DNA of 64,000 bases from Lysinibacillus_B sp036662795 (GCF_036662795.1 NZ_JBAFWZ010000014.1:16953-80952), one strand, 5' to 3'. Shown: positions 52,830 to 62,722, numbered from the stretch's first letter. Notes: generated by a model not told the origin, from the letters alone. Translations and numbers: made by a program.

Positions 52830-53843
52830 TTGAAGAAATATCTTATTTTATTTATGGCAAGTATGATTGCACTTGTACTAACAGCATGTAATTCTGATAA
52901 GGATCAAGCTACTAATTCAGAAAAAGAAACGGCAGCTAATGCGATCAACGTATATACGACAGTCTATCCACTACAGTATTTTACTGAAAGAATTGGTGGA
53001 GAATTTGTTAATGTTCAATCTATTTATCCACCAGGCGCAAATGAGCATACATTTGAACCAACACAAAAGGATATGATGGCATTAGCCGATTCGGATTTAT
53101 TTTTCTATGTCGGATTGGGATTAGAGGGCTTCGTTGAAAAAGCAAAAACAACGTTGGCGAACGAGCATGTTAAACTAGTCGCAACAGCTGACAATGTATC
53201 AGAAGATAAGCTACATATTTCTACTGGACATACACATGCTGAAGAGGCTAAAGAGGATGAGCACAATCACGAGCATGAAGATGAAGATCATGGACATCAA
53301 GAGGATGGCGATCATCATGAAGAATTTGATTCACATGTTTGGTTATCTCCTGTTATTTCTCAAGACTTGGCATTAGTTATTAAGGATGAGCTTATTGCTG
53401 CACTGCCCCAGCAGGAGGAGCTATTCACAGCAAATTACGAGGCATTAATTGAAGAGCTTCAAGCTTTACATGAGGATTTTGAGGCTATGGCTACTACAAC
53501 TTCCTCTAAAACATTCTTTGTCTCCCATGCTGCTTTTGGTTATGTTGCAGGACATTATGGGTTGTCACAGGTGCCTGTTGCAGGGTTGAATTCTCAAAGT
53601 GAGCCTTCTCAAAAGGACTTAACTAAGATTGTTGATTTAGCGAAGAAGGAAAGTATAGAATATATTTTCTTTGAACAAAATGTTTCGTCGAACTTAACGA
53701 CTATCATTCAAAACGAGGTCGGTGCAAAATCACTAATCTTACACAACTTAAGTGTCCTAACGCCTGAGGATATTAAAAATAAGGAAACATATTTCACATT
53801 AATGAAAAAAAATATGGATAACTTAAAAACTGCACTTCAATAA
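52830..53843 (+). CDS. znuA: ZnuA/AdcA-type zinc-binding lipoprotein (ABC solute-binding protein)
   Basis: The 337 aa start at TTG 52830, with AGAGGTG 7 nt upstream. Signal KKYLILFMASMIALVLTACN has lipobox LTAC. The cluster A-I fold shows VYTTVYPLQYFTERIGG, the first ligand His in GANEHTFEPTQ, a long His/Glu/Asp-rich loop near residues 125-160 (HNHEHEDEDHGHQ), HVWLSPV, FFVSHAAFGYVAGHYG and the Glu/Asp ligand region FFEQNVSS. The His-rich loop favours zinc over manganese. No permease or ATPase gene is adjacent, so it must pair with one elsewhere. Confidence 0.9.
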   Translation: MKKYLILFMASMIALVLTACNSDKDQATNSEKETAANAINVYTTVYPLQYFTERIGGEFVNVQSIYPPGANEHTFEPTQKDMMALADSDLFFYVGLGLEGFVEKAKTTLANEHVKLVATADNVSEDKLHISTGHTHAEEAKEDEHNHEHEDEDHGHQEDGDHHEEFDSHVWLSPVISQDLALVIKDELIAALPQQEELFTANYEALIEELQALHEDFEAMATTTSSKTFFVSHAAFGYVAGHYGLSQVPVAGLNSQSEPSQKDLTKIVDLAKKESIEYIFFEQNVSSNLTTIIQNEVGAKSLILHNLSVLTPEDIKNKETYFTLMKKNMDNLKTALQ

Positions 53844-53851
53844 AGCTTCAG

Positions 53852-53882
53852 GGGGCTCAAATAAATTGAGCCCCTTTTTTAT
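53852..53882. terminator. Terminator between znuA-like gene and menE
   Basis: GGGGCTCAA pairs with TTGAGCCCC and six T follow on the plus strand. It also lies just past the convergent menE stop. Confidence 0.88.
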
Positions 53883-55309
53883 TGCATTTCTTTTAACTTT
53901 CTTCTTAGTAGCTTATTAGAAGCGTTGCGTGGTAGTTCATCGACAAACTTGATTCTCTTTGGCAATTTATACGAAGCAAGCTGATTCCTACAATAGCTCA
54001 TAATTTCTGGCTCTGTAATTGCTTCTTTACGAACAATGAATGCAGCAGGCACTTGCCCCCAACTCTCATCCTCAATACCACAAACCCCCGCTTCCTTTAT
54101 TGACGGATGTGCCATTAACACATTTTCAATTTCAGCAGGGTAAATATTTTCGCCTCCCGATATAATTAAATCTGAACGGCGATCGATTACATATAAATAG
54201 CCTTCTTCATCGATATATCCGATATCTCCTGTTTTTAGCCATCCATCTACTGTAGAGCTTTTATCCCTAAAGCGACCAATATAGCCTGGTGTTACATGGG
54301 GGCCTCTGATAAGAATTTCTCCTTCGGTATGGCAGCTCGTCCCGTTGTCGATTTTTATTCTATTAAAGAATAGCGGTTTTCCTGCAGAACCAATCTTTCG
54401 TAGTGCATCTTCATTGCTTAAAGTTGCTGTTTGCGATGAAGTTTCAGTCATACCATACGTTTGAGCTACATTCAGGCTGAGCTTTGCCGCGCGCTTTAAA
54501 TAGTCTACCGGAACAGGACCTCCACCTACAAGCATTGTTGAAAAACGAGGATGTGCCTTCAGATTCCGCGCCTCCATCTCAGTGAGTATTCGTTGAAGTG
54601 TAACTGCTACAACTGACATTTTCGTCACAGTGCCTTCAACGATTTCATGAGTACATGCCTCTACATCAAAATTTTCATAGAGCCGAACTGTCATTCCGTA
54701 CAGTAATGACCGAACTAAAATTGAAAATCCACTAATATGAAAAATCGGTACACAGCATAGCCAGCTATCCTCTTCGCTTAGTCCTAAATTTAATGCGGAA
54801 CTAACTGCACTTGCACTGTGATTTTGTACGGTTTGACGCACCCCTTTTGGAAATCCTGTCGTTCCTGATGTATACATAATCGAAACTGTCGATAATTCAT
54901 CCCATTCATTAGAAATAGAGATAGATTGCTGAGGGGCATTCATTATTTCTTCAAAGAAAATAATTCGCTCGTCCGATAATTTACGACGCTCTTTCTCATG
55001 AACAATTATAGCCTTAACCTCTGCATCATCAACCTGATAACGAAGCTCCTGCTCGGATAAACGTCCATTTAACAGGACAATTTCAATCCTAGCCTGCATG
55101 CAGCCATACAGCATAAAAATTAGTTGGGGTGTTGAAGGGGCTAAAATAGCTACACGATCCCCCTCAAATAGAGAATGGCTTGCAAGCTGCCTAGCCGTTT
55201 TTAACGAGTTTTCATAAAGCTCTTTAAACGTCCACTGTTTTTGCTGAAAACTCAGACCTACTCTATTAGGTGTTAGTAGACTTCGTTGCATAATCCAATT
55301 AGGCTGCAT
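53879..55309 (-). CDS. menE: o-Succinylbenzoate--CoA ligase
   Basis: MenE activates o-succinylbenzoate for menaquinone synthesis. The 476 aa have the adenylation P-loop SIMYTSGTTGFPKGV, AQTYGMTETSSQ, and WLKTGDIGYIDEEGYLYVIDR, with the C-terminal ELPRNASNKLLRRKL catalytic Lys. Start ATG 55309 is 8 nt from GGAG. It is separated from menB by a GGDEF gene and terminators, unlike the continuous men operon of B. subtilis. The men genes nearby support menE over other ligases. Confidence 0.9.
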   Translation of the reverse strand: MQPNWIMQRSLLTPNRVGLSFQQKQWTFKELYENSLKTARQLASHSLFEGDRVAILAPSTPQLIFMLYGCMQARIEIVLLNGRLSEQELRYQVDDAEVKAIIVHEKERRKLSDERIIFFEEIMNAPQQSISISNEWDELSTVSIMYTSGTTGFPKGVRQTVQNHSASAVSSALNLGLSEEDSWLCCVPIFHISGFSILVRSLLYGMTVRLYENFDVEACTHEIVEGTVTKMSVVAVTLQRILTEMEARNLKAHPRFSTMLVGGGPVPVDYLKRAAKLSLNVAQTYGMTETSSQTATLSNEDALRKIGSAGKPLFFNRIKIDNGTSCHTEGEILIRGPHVTPGYIGRFRDKSSTVDGWLKTGDIGYIDEEGYLYVIDRRSDLIISGGENIYPAEIENVLMAHPSIKEAGVCGIEDESWGQVPAAFIVRKEAITEPEIMSYCRNQLASYKLPKRIKFVDELPRNASNKLLRRKLKEMQ

Positions 55310-55327
55310 TCATTACACTCCTTAAAC

Positions 55328-55360
55328 ATGAAAAGCAAAGGGAGATTCCTTTGCTTTTAG
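55328..55360 (-). terminator. Hairpin after the PAS-GGDEF gene
   Basis: AAAAGCAAAGG pairs with CCTTTGCTTTT; on the minus strand only CATG follows the TTTT, so it may be a leaky terminator before menE. Confidence 0.5.
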
Positions 55361-55361
55361 A

Positions 55362-56639
55362 TTAGTAAATACTGTATTCATTTTTGCCTTGCCCTTTTAC
55401 TCGGTAGAGGGCATCATCTGCAAATTTTAATATCGTAGATGCATTCATTGAATCTTTATCACAAATTGTTATACCAATACTCGTTGTAATTGAGATTCTA
55501 GTATGCTGAATCGTAACGTTCTCACTTACTAGCTCGTTAATTTTTGTCGCAATCTCTTCGATACTTTGTACATTTTGGAATTTGTTTATAATGATAACAA
55601 ATTCATCGCCACCAAGTCGTGCTACATTTCCTTTATCTCCTACAACTTTTTGTAAACGACGACTAAATTCGATGATAACTTTATCACCAATTTCATGTCC
55701 ATAGTTATCATTTATATTTTTAAAATCATCTATGTCTAGAAGCATAAAAGCAAATGGCTGTTCATCCTTCTCAAGTAAATTTATTGCCGATTTTAAATAA
55801 TCCTGAAATAGTCTTCGATTTGGTAGACCTGTCAACACATCGTGATATGCAAAGTACATTAAATTTTCTTCATGCTCCTGCTCCTTCGAAATATCTCGAG
55901 AAACTAATAGCATATGAAGAAAATTCCCTTCTTTGTCATACACAGGCTTTCCTTTAATTTCGGACCAAATAAAGCCCCTCTCCTTATGAAGCGTCTTTAG
56001 CTTTATTTGAAACGGTTCATTGTTAGCAAATACTTGTTCATATTTTTCATTAAATTCATTTATATAATCTGGATGAATATGATAATAATCGTCACTTCTA
56101 TTTAACTCTGAAAAATCAAATCCATAAATCTCTTTACAGGATGGTGATATATACAAAACTTCCCGATTTTCATCCATTAAAATCAGTACATCTTGGAAAT
56201 TTTCCGCAATTATTCGATAATTTAGCTCACTTTCCAAATATCGTTCAGCCATTTTATCGAGATGCGTCATGTTTTTTACGATAAAAAAGTAACCAATAAT
56301 TTGTTGCTCTTGTTTAATAGGCGATAATCTCATTAAACAACCGATCTTTGAGCCATCTTTTCGAATCAATTGATATCGTGAGTCTAAATAGTTCGTATGT
56401 TGAAAGGAAATTGGCTTAAAATCACTAGTATCATTTGCAATAAACTCTAGATTGTTACGGTTTAATAATTCTTCTTTTGAATAACCACTTAATGTCATAA
56501 ACGCAGGGTTCACATCCACGATATGCCCATCCAAGTTTAGGCAGCAAATCGCATCCGTATTATATTCAAAAAGTGATGTTAAATGTGGCTGTAACTGGTT
56601 GTTGTTTTTATCTGTTTTAATTTCTCCTGCTGTTTGCAC
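55362..56639 (-). CDS. Cytosolic diguanylate cyclase with two PAS domains
   Basis: The 425 aa: PAS 1 about residues 18-125 (YNTDAICCLNLDGHIVDVNP), PAS 2 about 140-255 (VLILMDENREVLYISPSCKEIYGF), then GGDEF from 265 with HDVLTGLPNRRLF, DIDDFKNINDNYGHE and RLGGDEFVIII intact. No membrane helix. It should make cyclic di-GMP under a cytoplasmic signal. GTG 56639 is preferred, 7 nt from AAAGGGG; TTG 56642 is possible. It sits between menB and menE, an unusual place. Confidence 0.88.
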   Translation of the reverse strand: MQTAGEIKTDKNNNQLQPHLTSLFEYNTDAICCLNLDGHIVDVNPAFMTLSGYSKEELLNRNNLEFIANDTSDFKPISFQHTNYLDSRYQLIRKDGSKIGCLMRLSPIKQEQQIIGYFFIVKNMTHLDKMAERYLESELNYRIIAENFQDVLILMDENREVLYISPSCKEIYGFDFSELNRSDDYYHIHPDYINEFNEKYEQVFANNEPFQIKLKTLHKERGFIWSEIKGKPVYDKEGNFLHMLLVSRDISKEQEHEENLMYFAYHDVLTGLPNRRLFQDYLKSAINLLEKDEQPFAFMLLDIDDFKNINDNYGHEIGDKVIIEFSRRLQKVVGDKGNVARLGGDEFVIIINKFQNVQSIEEIATKINELVSENVTIQHTRISITTSIGITICDKDSMNASTILKFADDALYRVKGQGKNEYSIY

Positions 56640-56716
56640 CAAAACACCCCTTTACTAAATACCGATTTACTACTCAAGAGAATCATAATAATTTTATCAT
56701 AAAAAGTATTGGAATC

Positions 56717-56752
56717 AAAAAAAATTAAGAAGAGTTTTTACCCTCTTCTTAA
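56717..56752 (-). terminator. Terminator after menB
   Basis: On the minus strand TTAAGAAGAG pairs with CTCTTCTTAA and eight T follow. It ends the menFDHB transcript before the GGDEF gene. Confidence 0.9.
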
Positions 56753-56781
56753 CGTTTTTAGTCTTATTTTGTTTGAGCTAC

Positions 56782-57603
56782 TTAAGGGAAACGTGGGAAT
56801 TGTCCAAAGTCTGGCTTACGTTTCTCTTTAAATGCATCGCGACCTTCTTTTGCTTCATCTGTTGTGTAGTAAAGAAGAGTAGCATCTCCAGCCATTTGTT
56901 GAAGACCTGCTAAGCCGTCTGTGTCTGCGTTCATTGCTGCTTTTAAGAAGCGCAGCGCAGTTGGAGACATTTCTAGCATTTCCTCACACCACATAACTGT
57001 TTCATCTTCAAGGCGGTCATATGGTACTACTGTGTTTACTAAGCCCATATCTAGCGCTTGCTGTGCATCATATTGACGACATAAGTACCAAATTTCACGT
57101 GCTTTTTTGTGACCGATAATACGTGCTAAATAGCCTGAGCCATAACCAGCATCGAATGAGCCTACTTTTGGACCAGTTTGTCCAAAACGAGCATTGTCCG
57201 CCGCGATTGTTAAGTCACATACTACGTGTAATACGTGTCCACCACCGATTGCATACCCTGCAACCATTGCCACTACTGGCTTAGGAATTACACGGATTAA
57301 GCGTTGTAAATCTAATACATTTAGGCGTGGAATTTCATCGTCTCCTACATAACCACCATGGCCGCGCACTTTTTGGTCGCCGCCTGAGCAGAATGCATGC
57401 TCTCCTTCACCTGTTAAAATAATTACGCCGATGTTTTTATCATCACGCGCACGTGAAAATGCGTCGATTAATTCCATCACTGTTTTCGGACGGAAAGCGT
57501 TGCGCACTTCTGGACGGTTAATCGTAATTTTAGCGATCCCGTTATAGAATTCATACTTAATATCTTCGTAAGTATGTAATGAAGTCCATTGACGTGTTGT
57601 CAT
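56782..57603 (-). CDS. menB: 1,4-Dihydroxy-2-naphthoyl-CoA synthase
   Basis: MenB closes the naphthoquinone ring. The 273 aa have crotonase motifs: INRPEVRNAFRPKTVMELID, EHAFCSGGDQKVRGHGGY (oxyanion loop), VAMVAGYAIGGGHVLHVVCD, and GPKVGSFDAGYGSGYLARI (catalytic Asp/Gly). The C-terminal KRKPDFGQFPRFP is the MenB hallmark. AGGGGGA precedes ATG. It follows menH by 12 nt. Confidence 0.96.
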   Translation of the reverse strand: MTTRQWTSLHTYEDIKYEFYNGIAKITINRPEVRNAFRPKTVMELIDAFSRARDDKNIGVIILTGEGEHAFCSGGDQKVRGHGGYVGDDEIPRLNVLDLQRLIRVIPKPVVAMVAGYAIGGGHVLHVVCDLTIAADNARFGQTGPKVGSFDAGYGSGYLARIIGHKKAREIWYLCRQYDAQQALDMGLVNTVVPYDRLEDETVMWCEEMLEMSPTALRFLKAAMNADTDGLAGLQQMAGDATLLYYTTDEAKEGRDAFKEKRKPDFGQFPRFP

Positions 57604-57615
57604 AGTTTAGTCCCC

Positions 57616-58434
57616 CTATGGATTTAATGAAATCGTTTCCTTTACTATTGTAGCAAACTCTGACGGATTTTCCACATGAATTGCGTGACCTACCTCATTT
57701 ACTGTCACATGTCGCACATTTTTGATGAGTTTTGTCATACGATCCGCAATGTTTACAAATTTTGAATCTAGCTCACCTGTCATTAATGTAACAGGCATTG
57801 GTAGTTCTACCAACCGGTGCCACAAGGATGGCATAACACCTGTACCCATTCCACGTAGACTATTCGCTAATCCAAGCCTGTTTTGAGAAAGACGCTCCGC
57901 ACGAATAGCTTGCTGCACATCCAGAGGCAATGATTTTTGCGAGGCAAAGAGCGGGATATTTTCCCAAAACTCTACGAATGCTTCAATTCCTTCCGTTTCA
58001 ATTCGATTCGCAAGGGCATTGTCAGCAGCCTTCCGTTCCTTTTGTTCCTCCATACTCTCTAAGCCGGGTGAGGCACTCTCTAAAATAAGGCCTCTCACTT
58101 CATGAGGATGTTGAAGAGCATAGCTTAATGCTATGCGTCCTCCCATTGAATAGCCTAGTAATGTGAAATTAGTCAATTGCAGCCTTGTAATAATAGCATG
58201 AAGTATGTGTATCTGACTTTCCATTCCATAGACGTTTACATCCTCGACTACCTCTGTTAGACCATGTCCCATTAAATCTATGACTACAATTTTGTAATGA
58301 GGTAGTTTCGTAGCAAGCGTTTCCCATGTTTTCGTAGAACCAGTAAAGCCATGAAGCATCACAATTGTTTCACGTTTATCCTTATGCCAAACTTCTATAT
58401 TAATGTTTATATTTAATACATTTAGCTTAACCAT
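57616..58434 (-). CDS. menH: MenH, SHCHC synthase (alpha/beta hydrolase)
   Basis: The 272 aa start MVKLNVLNININI. HGFTGSTKTWE is the oxyanion loop, LLGYSMGGRIALSYAL the nucleophile elbow, and VGHAIHVENPSEFA holds the catalytic His. It makes 2-succinyl-6-hydroxy-2,4-cyclohexadiene-1-carboxylate. ATG 58434 lies 13 nt inside the menD end with GGAGC upstream; an ORF start at 58464 lies deeper in menD. Gene order menD-menH-menB supports the call. Confidence 0.92.
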   Translation of the reverse strand: MVKLNVLNININIEVWHKDKRETIVMLHGFTGSTKTWETLATKLPHYKIVVIDLMGHGLTEVVEDVNVYGMESQIHILHAIITRLQLTNFTLLGYSMGGRIALSYALQHPHEVRGLILESASPGLESMEEQKERKAADNALANRIETEGIEAFVEFWENIPLFASQKSLPLDVQQAIRAERLSQNRLGLANSLRGMGTGVMPSLWHRLVELPMPVTLMTGELDSKFVNIADRMTKLIKNVRHVTVNEVGHAIHVENPSEFATIVKETISLNP

Positions 58435-60143
58435 GTGTCTAGCTCCGCATTTATTGTTTGCCAAAGGTTTCGGTGTGCTGCTACGTTTTCAGTGCGATCT
58501 GTCATTGCTTCAATTACACGGATTGGCTTGACCCTCTCCGATTTAATTGCTGTTTCAAATTCATCAGCTGTCGTTGTTTTTATATACTCTAACTCGTACA
58601 TGCTGGCAACTGATTTAAACGTTAGGGCAGTTGGTGTACCAAATAAGTCCTCGTAATGCTCCTCTACTGAAGATTGTGGTAAATAAGAGAAAATACCACC
58701 GCCATCATTATTCATGACTATGACTGTTAATTCACAGAGCTGGTAGCGTGAAGCAATGAATGCATTAGCATCATGTAGAAACGCTAAGTCACCAATTAAT
58801 AGATACGTTTGACGATTTTCTCGACCTTTACTAAATCCTAAAGCTGTTGATATAACGCCATCAATACCATTTGCACCACGATTAGCATGAACGCCGATAT
58901 CCTTTATGGATGGACCAAAAAATGTATCAATATCACGGATTGGCATACTGCTCGATGCAAAGAGATCACTCTCATTTGGTAATGCCTCTATAAGCTTACT
59001 AACTAAGGCACCCTCATCTTGTTCCTTAGATGGATAGGCTTTAATAATTTTCCGGGCTATTTCGTCTGCTTTTGCCCACAGTGCTTTGTATGCGCCATTT
59101 ACTGTAGCGTTCACTTCAATATTCTCTAACCATTCGCCAATCCTTGCATGAATAAAATGCGTTGATAGGCTCGTGGAATCGCGGAACATCGGATCCTCAT
59201 CAATTACTAGATAAGAGGCTGGCATCGATTCTGAAATAAACAACGATAGGAATTTCGAAACAGGCTGTGCACCTAAGCGTATCACTGTATGTGGCGCTGC
59301 TTCCTTCTTAAAACGTGCATTTTTTAATATCGCATCATATGTTGTAATAACATATGGAAGGCAATCCCCGGGAATATTACTCCGCATATTCGACAAGCTT
59401 TCAACGGCAACCGGCCACTTACACTTACGAATAAACGACCAAACATAGGATACATCCGTTCCAAGAGGTAATTCACCGATAACAAGCAAGCCTTTATCCG
59501 TTTTTCCGATCACTTCTTGCAATAGCTCTATCCCCTGCTTAGAAGGGGCCAATTCACTAATAAAGCTATGCTGGAAACTAACACTTGGTAAATCCGTAAA
59601 ATCGACTAATAGTGGCTCACGGAATGGCACGTTAATATGCACAGGTCCCATCGGCGCTGTCATGGCAATCCCTACCGCACGTGCAGTATGACGTTCTATA
59701 AAAGGCAAGGTAGGCTTTGCATTATCTGGAATCGGAAACTCTGCACTCCATTTAACATGCTCTCCGTACAAGCCAATTTGATTAATCGCTTGTGGAGCAC
59801 CTACTTCGCGCAATTCATGTGGACGATCTGCCGTAATGATAATTAACGGTACACGGGCATATTTTGCTTCTACAATTGCTGGGTAATAGTTTGCTGCCGC
59901 TGTCCCTGATGTACATAGTAGAACAACGGGCTTTGCCGATGCCTTCGCTAAGCCTAATGCAAAAAATCCCGCCGAACGCTCATCAATCTGGCGAAACAGC
60001 TGTAATTTTTTTGTATGAGCAAATGCATAGGCAAGCGGTGTCGAGCGTGAGCCAGGACTTACGACCACCTGCTCCACACCATTTTGCACTAATGACGCAA
60101 CCATTTTATACACATAGCTTGATAATATCTCACGTTCATTCAC
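58422..60143 (-). CDS. menD: MenD, SEPHCHC synthase
   Basis: A thiamine diphosphate enzyme of 573 aa joining isochorismate and 2-oxoglutarate. Visible: VVSPGSRSTPLAYAFA with the start of the Pyr domain, GTAAANYYPAIVEAKYARVP, GAPQAINQIGLYG, and the ThDP motif LLIGDLAFLHDANAFI...NNDGGGIFSYLP. Length is normal. It overlaps menF by 8 nt. GGAGG lies 12 nt before ATG. Confidence 0.96.
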   Translation of the reverse strand: MNEREILSSYVYKMVASLVQNGVEQVVVSPGSRSTPLAYAFAHTKKLQLFRQIDERSAGFFALGLAKASAKPVVLLCTSGTAAANYYPAIVEAKYARVPLIIITADRPHELREVGAPQAINQIGLYGEHVKWSAEFPIPDNAKPTLPFIERHTARAVGIAMTAPMGPVHINVPFREPLLVDFTDLPSVSFQHSFISELAPSKQGIELLQEVIGKTDKGLLVIGELPLGTDVSYVWSFIRKCKWPVAVESLSNMRSNIPGDCLPYVITTYDAILKNARFKKEAAPHTVIRLGAQPVSKFLSLFISESMPASYLVIDEDPMFRDSTSLSTHFIHARIGEWLENIEVNATVNGAYKALWAKADEIARKIIKAYPSKEQDEGALVSKLIEALPNESDLFASSSMPIRDIDTFFGPSIKDIGVHANRGANGIDGVISTALGFSKGRENRQTYLLIGDLAFLHDANAFIASRYQLCELTVIVMNNDGGGIFSYLPQSSVEEHYEDLFGTPTALTFKSVASMYELEYIKTTTADEFETAIKSERVKPIRVIEAMTDRTENVAAHRNLWQTINAELDTWLS

Positions 60144-61521
60144 TTAATTGTCCTCCTAAGGCGCGCAGCATTGGGCGGAATTTTACTCTTGTCTCCTCAT
60201 ATTCAGCCTGAGGTGTGGAATCCCCCACAATACCTCCACCTGCATATAAATACGCTTTATCCCTAGTAAGCGCAGCAGAACGAATAGCAACAGCAAACTC
60301 ACCATTTCCGTCCGCATCGAGCCAACCAATCGGCGCAGCGTACAAGCCCCTATTCATCGACTCATATTTTCGAATAAGCTCGAGCGCCTCCTGACGAGGT
60401 ACACCTCCTAGCGCTGGAGTAGGATGCAAATGCTTCACTAGCTGTAAAATCGTTGCATCACAAGCAAGAGTGCCTTCAACAGGTGTATACAAATGCTGGA
60501 TATCACGAATTTTCAGTAGCTTTGGCCTCTTTGGCACTTTAACGCTACAGCAATTTTTTTCAAACGTCTGTGAGATCATTTCTACTACATAATGATGTTC
60601 TCCAAGGTTTTTTTCATCATTTAACAATGCCTGTCCGAGCTGCTCATCCTCATCTGCCGTTTTTCCACGACGAATCGACCCAGCCACACAGGACGAATAA
60701 GCCTGTCCATTATGAACCTTTACTAAACGCTCTGGTGAAGCTCCAAAGAATAGCATGTCCTTATGCTCTAAACCAAATAAATAGCTTTCAGGCTGTTCAT
60801 GTACAACGTGCGATAATATTTGTGGTGACGATACACTATCCTCAAATTGCAGCGCTAGAGAACGAGCAATTACAACCTTCTCAGCCTCATTTGCTTTAAT
60901 TAGAGATGTCACCTTCTCTAAAGATTGTAAATATTCCTCTTTAAAAGGTTCCTTGTAGCTTGTCATTTTCGGCTTGCTATACGTTTTAACCTCTTTTACC
61001 TGCGCAGCATGAATTAAATGATCACGCTCTTTACGCATACGATCAAATGCTTTTGTGCTATTTTCCTCGTCTGTAATATAATGAATGCTAACATAGGCTG
61101 TATCGTGACGAATAACCAATTGGAAAGAAGCTACTGTAAAATAGCTTTGTGGAAAATCAGACCACTCTCCTTCCTGGTTATTATGTGGATCAAATGTAAA
61201 GCCTCCAAAAAGGATGGGCTGTAAATCTTGCTCTTCCTTCACGATATTTTTCGTTAGCCTTTTCCACTCTTGTTCAACAGCATCAAAACGATGATCTGTT
61301 GCATTATTTTCAATTGTATAGGCATGCCCTAAGCCCACTAATGTTAATGTTTTCTCTCGGTTTTGCCAAAAAAATCGTTTGCCACTATAACTTTGCTCTC
61401 CTGCTGCGAAAAACGCTAAAGCTGACAAGCGACTTACCTCAATCGTTTCCATATAAAAATGGTACTTTGAGTTCAAAGAGCCCACCTCTACTTCAGTGGC
61501 ATTGTACCACTTTTGATGCAT
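60136..61521 (-). CDS. menF: Isochorismate synthase MenF
   Basis: First committed step of menaquinone synthesis, isomerising chorismate. The 461 aa have the chorismate-binding domain in the C-terminal half: VVIARSLALQF, YLFGLEHKDMLFFGASPERLV, AGSIRRGKTADEDEQLG, TPALGGVPRQEALELI and YAAPIGWLDADGNGEFAVAIRSA. GAGGG lies 7 nt before ATG. It heads menFDHB. Salicylate-type isochorismate synthases are similar, but the neighbours decide for menF. Confidence 0.95.
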   Translation of the reverse strand: MHQKWYNATEVEVGSLNSKYHFYMETIEVSRLSALAFFAAGEQSYSGKRFFWQNREKTLTLVGLGHAYTIENNATDHRFDAVEQEWKRLTKNIVKEEQDLQPILFGGFTFDPHNNQEGEWSDFPQSYFTVASFQLVIRHDTAYVSIHYITDEENSTKAFDRMRKERDHLIHAAQVKEVKTYSKPKMTSYKEPFKEEYLQSLEKVTSLIKANEAEKVVIARSLALQFEDSVSSPQILSHVVHEQPESYLFGLEHKDMLFFGASPERLVKVHNGQAYSSCVAGSIRRGKTADEDEQLGQALLNDEKNLGEHHYVVEMISQTFEKNCCSVKVPKRPKLLKIRDIQHLYTPVEGTLACDATILQLVKHLHPTPALGGVPRQEALELIRKYESMNRGLYAAPIGWLDADGNGEFAVAIRSAALTRDKAYLYAGGGIVGDSTPQAEYEETRVKFRPMLRALGGQLSE

Positions 61522-61714
61522 GAAAATTCCCTCCGTAATTGCAAAATAAACGCAATGAAAAAGTTTAAATTGCCATCTTACATGTTAATCAATATCTATA
61601 CTATCATATCACTTTTTTCGACATTACTGCACGGATAAGGTATGACTCTACCCTTTTTATTGTCATTCGTATAAAATAGGTAATGTAGTTCAATTGAAGG
61701 AGAGAATAAAATTT

Positions 61715-62635
61715 ATGACTAAAGTCATCGAAGCGGATAGAGGCTTTAAAGTATGGTGGCATTTAACACGTCCACACACCCTTACCGCATCATTTGTACC
61801 CGTGTTTCTAGGGACAGCTATTGCACTAGCAGTTGAAAAAGAAACAATAAACCTATTACTGTTTTTTGCCATGCTAATTGCTAGTATGCTCATTCAAGCA
61901 GCAACTAATATGTTTAATGAGTATTATGATTATAAACTAGGACTGGATAATGAAAACTCAGTGGGTATTGGTGGGACAATCGTTCGTCACGGAGTTGCAC
62001 CGCGTACCATTATGGTAATCGCGCTTAGCTTTTACGGTATCGCGCTCTTATTAGGTATTTACATTTGTGCCATGAGCTCTTGGTGGCTTGCAGCAGTTGG
62101 GCTTGTTTGTATGTTAGTCGGCTATTTATATACAGGTGGACCTTATCCAATTGCCTATTCACCATTTGGAGAGCTTGTTTCTGGTGCTGTGATGGGTATG
62201 GGGATTGTCTTAATTGCGTTTTTTATTCAAACGAATACTGTGACGTTAGAAGCAATCTTATTATCGGTACCAAGTATGATTTTAGTTGGTGCAATTATGC
62301 TAGCTAATAATATCCGGGACATTGTAGGAGATACAGAGGGCGGACGTAAAACAATGGCCATTTTAGTTGGACGAAACAACGCAGTTTATATTTTATCTGT
62401 TTTCTTCATCGTTTCTTACCTATGGATTTTAGGACTAGTTATTATTGAGGATATTACGTATTGGGCGTTATTAGTTATTCTAAGTATCCCATTCCCATTA
62501 AAAGCGATTGACATTTTCCGAAGCAAAAAAGAACCGCTAGAAGTAATGCCAGCAATGAAATTTACTGCACAAACGAATACAATATTCGGATTTTTATTAG
62601 GTGTAGGTCTACTTGTAAATTACTTCTTTTTTTAA
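61715..62635 (+). CDS. menA: 1,4-Dihydroxy-2-naphthoate polyprenyltransferase
   Basis: The 306-aa UbiA-family membrane enzyme has about 9 helices. Substrate motifs: NMFNEYYDYKLGLDNE (first Asp-rich) and NNIRDIVGDTEGGRKT (second Asp-rich). Attaches the isoprenoid tail to make demethylmenaquinone. ATG 61715 follows AAGGAGAG; an in-frame TTG at 61694 overlaps that site. Divergent from menF, 193 bp apart, so both arms of the pathway share one promoter region. Confidence 0.94.
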   Translation: MTKVIEADRGFKVWWHLTRPHTLTASFVPVFLGTAIALAVEKETINLLLFFAMLIASMLIQAATNMFNEYYDYKLGLDNENSVGIGGTIVRHGVAPRTIMVIALSFYGIALLLGIYICAMSSWWLAAVGLVCMLVGYLYTGGPYPIAYSPFGELVSGAVMGMGIVLIAFFIQTNTVTLEAILLSVPSMILVGAIMLANNIRDIVGDTEGGRKTMAILVGRNNAVYILSVFFIVSYLWILGLVIIEDITYWALLVILSIPFPLKAIDIFRSKKEPLEVMPAMKFTAQTNTIFGFLLGVGLLVNYFFF

Positions 62636-62679
62636 CTAAGTTAAAATGAAAATCATCAACATTGTCATACATGCATTAG

Positions 62680-62722
62680 TGTCAAAAAAGGGGCCGTCTG
62701 AAAAGACATTTGCGGACGGCAC
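62680..62722 (-). terminator. Terminator of the MerR/TipAS gene
   Basis: On the minus strand GCCGTC pairs with GACGGC around a 17-nt loop, followed by CCCCTTTTTTGA. Confidence 0.65.
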
